Assembly: GCF_023078275.1 (NCBI RefSeq)
Contig: NC_062994.1
Coordinates: forward strand, 13,277,545 to 13,341,544
DNA length: 64,000 nucleotides
Reading direction: 5' to 3'
From: Leguminivora glycinivorella
Lineage: Eukaryota > Arthropoda > Insecta > Lepidoptera > Tortricidae
Numbering within the stretch: position 1 is the first letter of the stretch; every line of letters starts with the position of its first letter. The notes under the pieces were generated by a model that did not search any database, had not been told where the DNA came from, and saw nothing but the letters and a program-made list of their open reading frames with translations. Shown here piece by piece: positions 44,059 through 54,059 of the stretch. The position numbers and the translations under genes were made by a program.

Positions 44059-45014
44059 GTCAGGCCTACACTTCTCTACCTCGGTGTCACGCTTGACAGC
44101 AAGTGGAACTTCAGAGCACACTTTGAGCGCCTGGCGCCCAGGTTGGTGCGAGCGGCTGCGGCCTTTGGGCGCATACTGCCAAATCTGGGTGGGCCTAGGG
44201 CATCATGCCGCCGCCTGTACACGGGAGTCCTGCGCTCAATGGCTCTCTACGGTGCCCCAGCGTGGGCTGACGCACTCAGTGATAAGAACATATCACAGCT
44301 ACGGCGACCGCAGAGAGTGATGGCGCAGCGAGTGATAAGAGGGTATAGGACAATAGGTTCTGAAGCAGCTTGCGCCCTAGCGGGAACCCTACCCTGGGAT
44401 CTGGAGGCGCAAATCCTGGCTTCCCTATTCGTATGGCGTAAGGAGGCTCTAGCTCGCGATCTCTGGCCAGCGCCCCAGGAGATCAGAGCGCAGCGAGAGA
44501 TACTTCACCAGGCAGCAGTAGAGCGGTGGTCAGCCAGGCTTGAGCGCCCAAGCGCAGGAGTCCGCACCATCGAAGCGATACGGCCAGTGCTCCAAAAATG
44601 GTTAGACCGTGAGCATGGCGTGCTCACCTTTCGGCTTGTACAGGTACTTTCGGGCCATGGCTGCTTCGGCTCGTACCTGTACAAAGTCGCTCGGAGAGAG
44701 CCGACACCGGAGTGCCACGCGTGCGGAGCTGGCGAGGACTCGGCCTGGCACACGCTGGCCGAGTGTCCGGCATGGGGGCGGAGCGGCGGGAGGTGGTGGC
44801 CCGGGTGGGGCCAGACCTGTCGCTGCCGGCGGTGGTGCGGGCCATCGTGGCTAGCGAAGAAGGGTGGGAGGCTCTGCTCTCTTTCAGCGAGCACGTCCTC
44901 AAAGAGAAGGAGGCGGCGGAGCGCGAACGGGAAACCCAGGCCGAGGCAAACCCGATGCGCCGCCGCCGCACAGGCCGCAGACGTGCCGCTCACGAGCGGA
45001 ACCTGCCACCCTAA
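44059..45014 (+). pseudogene. Element I ORF2 fragment, RT thumb and zinc finger, one frameshift
   Basis: It begins just after the RT active site (RPTLLYLGVTLDSKW) and runs through the thumb and CHACGAGEDSAWHTLAEC finger. It shifts frame near 44775 exactly where H does, and ends at 45014. Endonuclease and catalytic YADD are absent. Confidence 0.83.
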
Positions 45015-45371
45015 CGACAGCCGGCGGGCGAGCGATGCATGAGAGCGCCCTCGCCCAATACGCTGGCTCTCGAGTTGGAGAGCGCGACCCCTGTGTCCGG
45101 GAAGCGCTCCCAAGGCGAGGATCGGTCGGCTCATAGCCTGACCAGTGACGTATCCTGATCCAGGATGGCCGCTGCGGGGTCGCGGACGCCCTTTACAGCT
45201 TCCCGGGACCCCGCACATAAAGCGGTGAGAGGACACCGTGGGGTTTAGTGGGTAGGGGGGCCCTTTTACAGCCTCGAGCCCCACATAACCGACCGGGTCG
45301 CACACCACCTCAGACCCGGCGGTATGCGTAAACGCATTCCCCACGTAAAAAAAAAAAAAAAAAAAAAAAAA
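44059..45371 (+). mobile_element. Element I: 5'-truncated near-twin of element H
   Basis: 44059-45346 corresponds to 42727-44014 of H at a constant offset of 1,332 bases. I count about six substitutions and no length difference (about 99.5% identity by eye). The poly(A) is 25 bases against 20 in H. The copy has its own GGTT 5' junction, so it looks like an independent insertion from the same source lineage, not a simple tandem duplication. Confidence 0.88.
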
Positions 45372-45380
45372 GGTTAGGTT
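45372..45380 (+). repeat. Telomere repeat remnant between I and J
   Basis: GGTTAGGTT between the poly(A) of I and the truncated start of J. Confidence 0.85.
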
Positions 45381-47932
45381 GCGGAGGAGGCTGTGACCGA
45401 GCCCTCCCCGAAACCAGCACACGGAGGAGGAGATTCGGTCAGCGAGGAGGCGGCGGGCACCCCGTCCTCACCCGGGCTTGCCCTGCCCTCGCCTAAGCCC
45501 GTCCCGGCGGGGTTCCGCCCACTGCGGGACGCGCTTGGGCGCTATATTCGATACACCGTGCCTGACACACAAACGGGAGCGGAGGATGCGCCTGTGCTCC
45601 CAGGATATAGGCAGTTCGTGCGTCCTTCGACTCCGAACCGAACGAGAGTTTTTACCGGGAGGAACACCGGCATCCGCGGAGTGGAAGCGACTCAGTCGCC
45701 TGAGAGAGAAGAGGAGAGAGAAGAGTACTTCTCCCCCTCAAGGCTGGACAGACGTGACCTGTTCGGCGAGGGGAGGCCGACACCGGCGACTCGGAGGGCT
45801 CGGTGGAAATGGGTCCCCCAAAGGCGCAAGCGGAGCCCTCGACCACAGAAATGTGCAGGAAGTTTTGGGGCTCGAGGCCCGACAAGCGGCCCGCGGATGA
45901 CCTAGCGCTTTCCTCCGGCTCAGAGAGCGACGCGGGAGTCGGGACACTGCTGTCAGACACTGCCAAGAGGGGCAAGAGAGCAAAAGGGGGCGTAAAATTG
46001 GTCCTTTTAGTAAGACCGATCCGCTGGGCCGAACACCCGTCGTCCTGGTGGAGCGCATCCGGCTCGGCTCCGGTTCGCGCTTGCCGCATGGGACGGAAGT
46101 GGCCGAGGACACTGCATCCCAACTGCACGCTACGGGGGATTACTTAAAGGCCCGCGAGGCCACCAATAAGGAGAAACGTGAGGAGCTGCGGCTTCGCGAG
46201 GAAAGGGAGGCGGAGAACTTCTGTCGGTCTGTCGCAACCCGCCAAAGGGGACTCTCTGAAGCGTCCACCGAGGATCGGGAGGGAGTCTCAATGACCGAAT
46301 AGATGCCAATCTGAAAGCCATCAAGATGGTGGCCGACAAGTCGAGCCATCTTAAGGGCACCTTCCAAAAGGCCCTAAAAGATTCGGTCAAGGCGTTAAAG
46401 GAAGTTTTTGAGGAGCTCAGGACACACTCCGTGTCTGATGAAACGCGACAATTAGAGGCCGCAAATAAGCGCCTCAAAGCGGAGCTAGCAGATGTGCGTT
46501 GCGAGCTTCGCAAAATTCGCGAGGACATGGAACGGCTCCAAATGCCGCGTTGGGACTCACCTCCCTCAAAGGCAATAGACAGGGAGGCGCCGCAGCCCGC
46601 CGCTGCCCTCGGACGTCCCCATGTGGACGACCTGATCGGGGCAATCACAGTTAAGGTGGGACGTATCCTTGACGACAGACTCGGAGCCTTGGAGCGAGAT
46701 GGCAGGCTTCTGCCAAACAAAACAGGACAGACCCCACTGGCAGTAGACCGGGGACGACAGGCCGCGCAAACGGTCACACCGGGGAAAGCGGCAGGGGTCA
46801 CGCCTTCCCGGGGCCCCCAAATTTTACGGTCGAGCCCCAAAAGGGCGAAAAGTCAAAGAAGAAGAGAAAGAAGGCGAAATCACAGCCCACTGCTGTCGCT
46901 GGACCGTCGGCCCCAAGCGGTCAGCAGCCGCCACCCCCTGCACCTGGGTCCTCGGACCAGCAATGGACTTCAGTGGTGAGTAGGAGCGCGAGGAGGAGGG
47001 CCGCTGCACAGTCGAAGACGCAGCCCCAGGCAAACACAAAAAGGAAGGCAGCGAACGAGAAGGCTCAGGCAAAGGCAAAGACACGTAGTAGAGGTCTTCG
47101 CCCGCCGCGATCGGCAGCTGTGGTGCTGACGCTGCAACCGGAAGCGGAGGCAAACGGCGCAACGTATGCCAAGGTGCTGGCCGTAGCAAAGGAGAAGGTC
47201 AAGCTAGCTGATCTGGGCATTTCCGATTTGCGTTTTCGGCGGGCAGCCACTGGCGCACGGATCCTGCAGCTGCCGGGTGTGAACAGCGGTGAGAAGGCCG
47301 ATAAGCTGGCAAGGGAGCTGGCGGAAAAACTGGGAGAGGAAGTCCGAGTGTCCAGGCCGACAAAGTGTGCGGAGTTGCGACTATCCAACCTGGATGACTC
47401 TGTGACGTCGGAGGAGGTAGTCGTCGCCGTCGCTCGAGCCGGGGAATGTACTCAGGATCAGGTCAAGGCAGGGGAAATCCGCCGGGATCACACTGGTCTT
47501 GGTACAGTCTGGGTACGCTGCCCGGTCACGGCGGCAAAGAAGGTGTCCGACGGTGGTCGTTTCCTGGTTGGATGGTCTTCGGCACAGGTGAAGCTGCTGG
47601 AGCCCAGAATATTACGCTGCTACCGCTGCCTGGAGGTTGGGCATGTCAGGGCGCAATGCCAAGCGCAAATAGATCGCGGCAGTCTGTGCTACCGATGTGG
47701 AAAGCCGGACCACAAGGCGGCACAATGCTCGGCCGAGCCCCACTGTGCAGTGTGCGAGGCATCGGGTAAGTCGGCAAGCCATGCCCTGGGCTCCAAGGCG
47801 TGCACTGCCCGAGGACCGAGGAAGGATAGGAAGACTCGCGATGGCCCCCCGGCCCCCTCGCAGTCCTCCCAGCCGGCCGCAACAACACCCGCGGCCAGCA
47901 ATGCGTTGGGGGAAGCAATGGCCGCTAAATAA
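45381..47932 (+). pseudogene. Element J ORF1, gag-like, truncated start and frameshifts
   Basis: Frames change near 45800, 46060, 46300 and 46830-46975. Readable parts are GTPSSPG, the FRQ/YRQFVRPSTPNRT motif, SSHLKGTFQKALK with coiled coil (RQLEAANKRLKAEL), an RRM-like AAVVLTLQPEAEAN region, knuckles CYRCLEVGHVRAQC and CYRCGKPDHKAAQC, and a third cluster. TAA at 47930-47932 is three bases before the ORF2 ATG at 47936. Confidence 0.78.
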
Positions 47933-47935
47933 ATA

Positions 47936-49073
47936 ATGGCCATCAGCTTCCTGCAGGGGAACATCAACCATTCTGCCAGAGCACAGGACCTTGTGTACCA
48001 GAGCCTGGCGGAATGGCAGATTAGTGTGGGGGTTATTGCCGAGCCCTACTCTGTCCCACCTAGGGACAACTGGGCTGGCGACGTAGACGGCCTAGTGGCT
48101 ATTGTCACCAATTCGCCCGCCGGTCCCACGCCGCCCCAAAGAATAGAAAGGGGCCGTGGATACGTTGCGGCCTGGGTTGGTGACATTATGCTGGTGGGAG
48201 CGTACTTCTCGCCGAACCGGACTCTGGCCGAATTCGAACAGTTTCTGATCGAGGTCGGAGCTCTGATCGGCAGAAGGCGGCCGGGCATGGTGCTCGTAGC
48301 TGGGGACCTTAACGCGAAATCCACTGCGTGGGGATCGCCGGCAACGGACGCCCGCGGGGCTGAATTAGAGGAGTGGGCAATATCGACTGGGCTGGTCGTC
48401 CTCAACCGAGGGTCGGTCAACACGTGTGTGCGGCAACAGGGTGGCTCCATCGTGGACGTCACGTTCGCGAACGCTGCCCTGGCGCGCCGTGTTCGAGGCT
48501 GGGAAGTGTTGGAAGATGTGGAGACGTTGTCGGATCACCGATACATTCGGTTTGAAGTCTCCACACTTCCAGTCAACCCGATCGGTCTGAACCGGCCTTT
48601 GCAAGGGGACGGCCCGCGTTGGGCAGTCAAACGCTTAGACCGGGAGGTATTGCTCGAAGCAGCCGTGGTGAAAGCCTGGCTGCCAGCCGTCGAAGCCCCA
48701 GTGGAGGTTGACGCGGAAGCCGAGAGGATGGGGAGTGCCATGGTCGAGGTGTGCGATGCTGCGATGCCGCGAGTGGGCCCGATACCTCCTAAACGTGCTG
48801 TGTACTGGTGGTCCGCTGAACTTGCGCAACTGCGCGAGTCGTGTGTTGCTGCGAGACGCCAGTACACTCACTACCGAAGGCGGCGTATCCGAGACGCGCC
48901 AGAGGAGGAGCGGCTGTACGCAGCGTACACGACGGCCGTCAAAGTACTGCAGGGGGCAATCGGCAGAGCGAAGGATCTGGCAGAGAAGGAGATGTTGGAG
49001 ACTCTGAACAACGATCCGTGGGGTAGGCCGTACAAGATGGTGAGGCGCAAGCTTCGCCCTTGGGCGCCACCGC
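47936..49073 (+). pseudogene. Element J ORF2 fragment: endonuclease domain only
   Basis: About 379 codons are open from ATG 47936, with AEPYSVPP, GDLNAKSTAWGSPA, SDHRYIRF and the linker to RPWAPP. The fusion to K then puts the frame out of register and it stops at 49144. The RT is missing. An isolated intact endonuclease reading frame is notable but probably fortuitous. Confidence 0.82.
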
Positions 49074-50039
49074 AGGCGAGTGGCTCGTCCAAATGTGCCG
49101 CCGCCTGCGCCTCCACAGGAAAAGTGGACAACGGTGGTCAATAAGAAGAAGGCTAAGGGTACGGGCCCTAATGCTTCCCAGCCCCAACAGAAGCAGGATC
49201 CAAATAGGGGAACATCCCCCAAAAAGACGTCGGCCCCGAAACTTGTGGTCCCAACCATGGCGGCGGTCGTGGTGGCTCTTAAGCCTGACGCCCAAACGGA
49301 CTATAGATCGGTGATGGAAAAGGCCACCACGCTAAAGTTGGCAGAACTGGGCGTTGACCACCTCAAGGTGCGTAAATCGGTCGCAGGGGCACGTATAATT
49401 GAGGTTCCAGGAGAACAGAGTAGCCAGGCGGCTGACAACCTAGCAGATAGACTCCGTGTGCTCATAGGTGATGTGGCTGAAGTTTATAGGCCAGTGAAAA
49501 AGGCCGAAATTAGGATTTCTGGTTTTGATGAATCTGTCACACCAGAAATCCTAAAAGCGGAAGTTGCCATACGAGGAAAATGCCAAGAGGATCAAGTTTC
49601 CGTCGGGGCCATAAGAATGGCAGCTAATGGGTCCGGGTCGGTCATTATACGCTGCCCACTCACAGCGGCCAAAGTTGTCGTCACGGCAGGACGTATCATG
49701 CTGGGTTGGTCAGCGGCACGGGTGGAGGCCATGGAACAGCTGCCCTTACGGTGCTACCGCTGCATGGGGACGGGACACACGAGACCTTTGTGCCCGTCCC
49801 TGGTGGACAGAGGTGACTGGTGCTATAGATGCAGCAAGCCGGGTCACATGAGCAGGGAATGCACAGCCTTGGCGCCCTGGTGTGCTGTATGCCATCATGC
49901 TGGTCTCAAGGCAGGACATGTTATGGGCGGACAGGCTTGCTCCCCACCACCAGTAAGAGGGAAAGAGGCCTATAGAGTAGGCCCTGCAACCATTCAGAAC
50001 GCAGAAAGTAGGGCGGAGCAACAACCCATGGCACTTTAA
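49074..50039 (+). pseudogene. Element K ORF1 C-terminal fragment, gag-like
   Basis: Open to TAA 50037-50039. It contains the end of the linker (EKWTTVVNKKK), the RRM-like part (AAVVVALKPDAQTDYR), and knuckles CYRCMGTGHTRPLC and CYRCSKPGHMSREC plus CX2C...H...C. There is no native start. The stop overlaps the ORF2 start as TAATG, as in E and as described for SART1. Confidence 0.82.
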
Positions 50040-53000
50040 TGCCTCTAATGAAAAATTTAGAGTTGTTGCAATGCAACATAAACCACTCCCCTCGAGCACA
50101 AGATCTTATGATCCAGTGTATGGCGGAGTGGGAGATTGCTGCGTGTGTTGTTGCAGAGCCGTACTTTGTCCCTCCACAGTCGAACTGGGCAGGTGACAAA
50201 AGCGGACGAGATGGCTCGGTAGCCATTGTGGTACCGGCAATAGGTGGACTGCCACTCTCTAAAATCTCTTGCGGCGCGGGATATGTAGTGGCCAAAATGG
50301 GGGAGATTATAATAATCGGCGTTTACTTCTCCCCTAATAGGCCACTACGTGAGTTTGAGGCTTACCTGGAGAGACTCGGGCGGGCTGTAGCTGGGGTGAC
50401 TCCTTCCCCCATTATAGTCATGGGGGACTTAAACGCCAAATGCACTGCGTGGGGTTCCCCTAGGACTGATCTTAGAGGAGAGGCTCTCCTGGACTGGCTT
50501 GTAGGGATTGGTCTTGAGGTGGTCAACCGTGGAGCAGCTGACACTTGTGTGCGTGCACAAGGGGGGTCAATTGTTGATATCACATTGGCCTCCCCAACAG
50601 TGTCAGCATGCATTACAAATTGGCGTGTCTTAGAAGACACGGAGACCCTCTCCGATCATCTATACATCAGAATGAGGGTCTCCAGAGCTCGGTCCCAACA
50701 GCCCATACCAGCAAGGAGAACTGGGAGACTACCGAGATGGAGCCTGGCCTCATTGGACCGTGATGCGGCCAGAGAGGCAGCCATGGTGGAGGCCAGATGG
50801 GGTCGGCAAACACCCGAGGTCGACAGCGCAGACAACATGGCCCTCGGCTTCCGAGCTTCTCTCACGAGGACCTGTGATGCCTCAATGAGAAGAGTGGGGC
50901 CTCCCAAAAGGAAAAAGGCCGCGTATTGGTGGTGTCCAGAAGTAGCTGCTCTCTGGGTTACAAGCAATGCGGCGCGACGGCAATTTTCGCGCTGCCGGAG
51001 GAGGAGGCACACGCAGGAGGAACTGGATACCCATTACGTAGCGCTAAGCGAGGCCAAGAAGGCCTTGAATCTTGCCATTGCCAAAGCAAAAGATTCGGCG
51101 TACACGGCCTTTTTGGCCTCACTAGATGAGAACCCATGGGGGCGGCCCTACAAACTTGTAAGGAAAAAGCTACGCCGGGCTGCTCCCATGGATACGATGG
51201 AAATGGGGACACTCCAAAATATCCTAGAAGGATTGTTTCCTGCAGCCCCAGCTTTTAACCCGCCTGCAATGGTGGTTCCCCGAGAGGAGCTTCCAATTGA
51301 TCCTGACACGGTACCCCTCGTAACAGAAGGCGAGATGGCCTACGTGGCCCATAAAATAAAGGCCTGTAGAAAAGCCCCTGGTCCGGATGGGATCCACGGC
51401 AAAATAATCCCAATTGCGATGGAGTTCCTCGGAGATCGCCTCAAGTCCATCTTTGACCAGTGCCTCAAGGAGGGACAGTTTCCAAGGTGCTGGAAGGAGG
51501 GAACAGTGTGCCTCCTTCGGAAGGAGACAAGGCCGGCGGATTCCCCATCCGGATGGAGGCCCCTGGTGCTGCTGGATGAGTCCGGGAAGATGCTGGAGCG
51601 CATCATAGCTTCCCGGATTAATCGGCACATGAATGAGACGGGACCAAATCTGTCGGACCGCCAGTATGGCTTTCGCAATGGCAGATCAACAATGGATGCA
51701 TTGGGGGCACTGAGGGCCTTCTGTGAGGATGCTCAGAAGAGAGGGGAGGGAGCCATTGCGGTGTCCTTGGACATTGCCAATGCGTTTGGTACCCTCCCGT
51801 ACTCGGTGATTCGTGAGGCTCTCAAGTACCATGAGATGCCCCCATACCTGAGGCGGGTCATAGACCATTACCTGACAGACAGGGTTGTGGTCTGCGACAC
51901 CCCTAATGGACGGCTAGAGAGGCGGATGGCCTGCGGTGTTCCCCAGGGGTCGGTCCTTGGACCCCTGTTGTGGAACATCGGTTTTGACTGGGCCATTCGA
52001 GCAGAGTTGCTCCCCCGGATGGCCCTTATGTGTTATGCAGATGACACAATGGTCGCCATTCGGGGCAAAGAATTAAGAGAGGCATTGCGGAGGGCTGAAG
52101 TGGCGGCGGACCTGATAGTCCTCAGAATCCGCCTCCTGGGACTGAAGGTCGCGCTTTCGAAAACTGAGGGAATAGTCTTTGGGAAAAGAGGATGGAGGGT
52201 GCCTGCGGGTACCTCCCTCAAAGTGTGCAATGAGAGGATACAGGTGGCGCCCTATATAAAATACCTTGGCCTCGTACTGGACGGGAAATGGAAGTTTGGG
52301 GAGCACTTCCGTCAAATTGCTCCCCGAATAGTGGCTGCAGCTTCGGAGATGGGTCGATTGTTGCCGAATGTGGGAGGTCCCTCCCACGCATGTCGACGCC
52401 TATACGCTGGAGTGGCTCGATCCATGGCGCTCTATGGGGCCCCGATTTGGGCCGATAAGCTGAATGGTGAAAATAAGGCCCTATTACGGAGGCCCCAAAG
52501 AGTCATAGCCATACGCGTATGCAGAGCGTACGTGACAGTGGGATGGGCGGCGGCATGTGTATTGGCGGGCACCTCCCCCTGGGAACTAGATGCTGGGGTA
52601 CTAGCAGAAATGCATATGAGAAGGATCAGGAGCAGGGAGACAGGAGTTTTCCCTGCTCCTGAGGAAGTCAGAAACGAGCGCAGACTCGCGCTGGAAAGGC
52701 TTAGGGAGCGGTGGAAAGTAGACCTGGAGAGTTGCCTCTATGGGACCTGGACAATAGGGGCGGTTCTCCCGTCATTTGACGGATGGTTGGACCGCACTCA
52801 TGGCAGAGTGGGGTTCAGACTAGTGCAGGTGTTGACCGGACACGGCTGTTTCGGTCATTACCTGCACATGATTGGTCGGGAGCCCACCCCGGTCTGTCAT
52901 CAGTGCGGTGAGGCGGACGACACGGCCCAGCATACATTGATGAACTGTAACCGCTGGGTCGTGGAGAGGAATGCGTTGGTGGCTATTATTGGGACGAATG

Positions 53001-53209
53001 ATCTCTCGCTGCACAGTGTCGTGGCGGCCATGCTGAGCAGCGAGAGATTCTGGGATGCAGTGGACCTCTTCTGCAATACAGTTATGTTGCAGAAAGAGGC
53101 TGATGAGCGAGAGCGTGAGGAAGACCCCAATGCGCTTCCAAACCGCCGCAGAAGAATAGGCAGAAGGCGCAGGCGGTTTGCTAACGTAAACCGTGTCATG
53201 CCCCAGTAG
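50039..53209 (+). CDS. Element K ORF2, intact endonuclease-reverse transcriptase (1056 aa)
   Basis: One uninterrupted frame. The APE-type endonuclease at the N-terminus has AEPY, GDLNAK with Asp130 and Asn132, and SDHLYI with His207. The RT follows (KAPGPDG, SLDIANAFGTLPY, GVPQGSVLGPLLWN) with catalytic YADD at 666-669. The C-terminal zinc finger CX2CX8HX4C starts at residue 953, then comes an Arg-rich tail. In SART-type elements this protein nicks telomeric repeat and copies element RNA from its 3' fold. The start ATG overlaps the ORF1 stop (TAATG, 50037-50041). The element lacks its promoter end and full ORF1, so autonomous activity is unlikely, but this is the only ORF2 in the window with no break. 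Confidence 0.92.
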   Translation: MPLMKNLELLQCNINHSPRAQDLMIQCMAEWEIAACVVAEPYFVPPQSNWAGDKSGRDGSVAIVVPAIGGLPLSKISCGAGYVVAKMGEIIIIGVYFSPNRPLREFEAYLERLGRAVAGVTPSPIIVMGDLNAKCTAWGSPRTDLRGEALLDWLVGIGLEVVNRGAADTCVRAQGGSIVDITLASPTVSACITNWRVLEDTETLSDHLYIRMRVSRARSQQPIPARRTGRLPRWSLASLDRDAAREAAMVEARWGRQTPEVDSADNMALGFRASLTRTCDASMRRVGPPKRKKAAYWWCPEVAALWVTSNAARRQFSRCRRRRHTQEELDTHYVALSEAKKALNLAIAKAKDSAYTAFLASLDENPWGRPYKLVRKKLRRAAPMDTMEMGTLQNILEGLFPAAPAFNPPAMVVPREELPIDPDTVPLVTEGEMAYVAHKIKACRKAPGPDGIHGKIIPIAMEFLGDRLKSIFDQCLKEGQFPRCWKEGTVCLLRKETRPADSPSGWRPLVLLDESGKMLERIIASRINRHMNETGPNLSDRQYGFRNGRSTMDALGALRAFCEDAQKRGEGAIAVSLDIANAFGTLPYSVIREALKYHEMPPYLRRVIDHYLTDRVVVCDTPNGRLERRMACGVPQGSVLGPLLWNIGFDWAIRAELLPRMALMCYADDTMVAIRGKELREALRRAEVAADLIVLRIRLLGLKVALSKTEGIVFGKRGWRVPAGTSLKVCNERIQVAPYIKYLGLVLDGKWKFGEHFRQIAPRIVAAASEMGRLLPNVGGPSHACRRLYAGVARSMALYGAPIWADKLNGENKALLRRPQRVIAIRVCRAYVTVGWAAACVLAGTSPWELDAGVLAEMHMRRIRSRETGVFPAPEEVRNERRLALERLRERWKVDLESCLYGTWTIGAVLPSFDGWLDRTHGRVGFRLVQVLTGHGCFGHYLHMIGREPTPVCHQCGEADDTAQHTLMNCNRWVVERNALVAIIGTNDLSLHSVVAAMLSSERFWDAVDLFCNTVMLQKEADEREREEDPNALPNRRRRIGRRRRRFANVNRVMPQ

Positions 53210-53542
53210 AGCCGCGGGTAGAGGACCCGCATAACAAGGCCTACTTGGGAAGGGGGGAGAGTCCAGTTATGCGTTTGCTGACTCTCCCTACACAAATGGT
53301 GTGAAGTCCCGGTTCCCTAACCGGGCCAGGACTGCCGGGGGGGTGCCGTGATGACGTGCTAGCGAGCTCATTGCACCCCCCAATAACGGCTTGGACGGAA
53401 ACGCCGCAGGGGTTTAGTGGGTATTCTCCTCCCCCTCCCTCTGACTAGCAGAGGGGGGACATGGGAGGAGGGAGTCCCACATACCACCCCCTAATGGGCC
53501 TCCTCAGCCCGGGGTGAGATGCGTAAATGCATTCCCCTGCGT

Positions 53543-53543
<1 letters not shown>
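53210..53543 (+). promoter_or_regulatory. Element K 3' UTR with terminal folded signal
   Basis: GGGTTTAGTGGGTATTC...GGGAGTCCCACATA, then ATGCGTAAATGCAT before the tail. A long C/T-rich and G-rich pair (CTCCTCCCCC with GGGAGGAGGG) sits inside the first loop. Confidence 0.6.
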
Positions 53544-53577
<34 letters not shown>

Positions 53578-53579
<2 letters not shown>

Positions 53580-53651
53580 TTAGGTTAGGTTAGGTTAGGT
53601 TAGGTTAGGTTAGGTTAGGTTAGGTTAGGTTAGGTTAGGTTAGGTTAGGTT

Positions 53652-53654
<3 letters not shown>
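53578..53654 (+). repeat. Canonical telomere array (GGTTA)n
   Basis: About 15 perfect GGTTA units between the poly(A) of K (plus strand) and the poly(T) of L (minus strand). Confidence 0.95.
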
Positions 53655-53685
<31 letters not shown>

Positions 53686-53688
<3 letters not shown>

Positions 53689-54059
53689 TCGGAAACCTCC
53701 AACGTTGTCGGAGCCTGTGCTAAGCTGTTTCTTTCATGCCAGTTCTCTCTTGTATTCTTCTCGCACTTTCTTTCTGCATACATTTTCTTTCTGTCATTCT
53801 TCATCTTTTGTACTATCTGTGGGTGGGACTCCCACCTAGGTCATTCTATCTATTCTAAAATTTTCTTTATTTATTTCCAAAAGAAATGGGGGGAATAACT
53901 TTTACACGCTGTTTTTTATTTAATTACAATGTGTGACTTAAACTCTATGGTTTGTAGGGACATGTTCTTACAATGTTTCTATTCTTACAATATTTTTCCA
54001 ACTTTTTAACTGGTATATAATGCTGATATATATTAATATATATAGTTATATACCCTTTC
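53686..54059 (-). promoter_or_regulatory. Element L 3' UTR with GGTGGGA hairpin
   Basis: AT-rich 3' UTR. On the minus strand GGTGGGAGTCCCACC (near 53820-53840) is a short perfect hairpin whose arms resemble the GTGGG/CCCAC stem in the SART-like 3' ends. Possibly an RT recognition element. Confidence 0.45.

Larger units (their letters stand above)
45381..49073 (+). mobile_element. Element J: family 2 copy truncated at both ends, fused to K
   Basis: The 5' end falls within ORF1 (GCGGAGGAGGCTGTGAC, compare 37919). The copy runs through ORF1 and the endonuclease half of ORF2, then stops near 49073 without 3' UTR or poly(A). The next base belongs to element K ORF1. The ORF1 middle (KREELRLREEREAEN) differs from F and H, so J is a separate subfamily. 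Confidence 0.82.
49074..53577 (+). mobile_element. Element K: 5'-truncated family 3 SART-like element with intact ORF2
   Basis: It starts inside ORF1 directly after J, with no telomere repeat or poly(A) between. It has the C-terminal two thirds of the RNA-binding part of ORF1, a full ORF2, a 3' UTR and a 34-base poly(A) followed by GGTTA. It is nearest element E. The J/K order (5' of one family, 3' of another) is what template switching during reverse transcription gives. Confidence 0.85.

Noticed and set aside
44035..45371. Element I as a simple tandem duplication of the end of H
   Set aside because: It starts exactly at a GGTT junction and has its own tail length, which fits a separate 5'-truncated insertion better, although unequal exchange is not excluded.
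20937..45905. Dozens of minus-strand and alternate-frame ORFs over the retroelements, several above 200 codons
   Set aside because: High GC and codon bias of the real ORFs open antisense frames. They repeat in each copy with no independent motifs.
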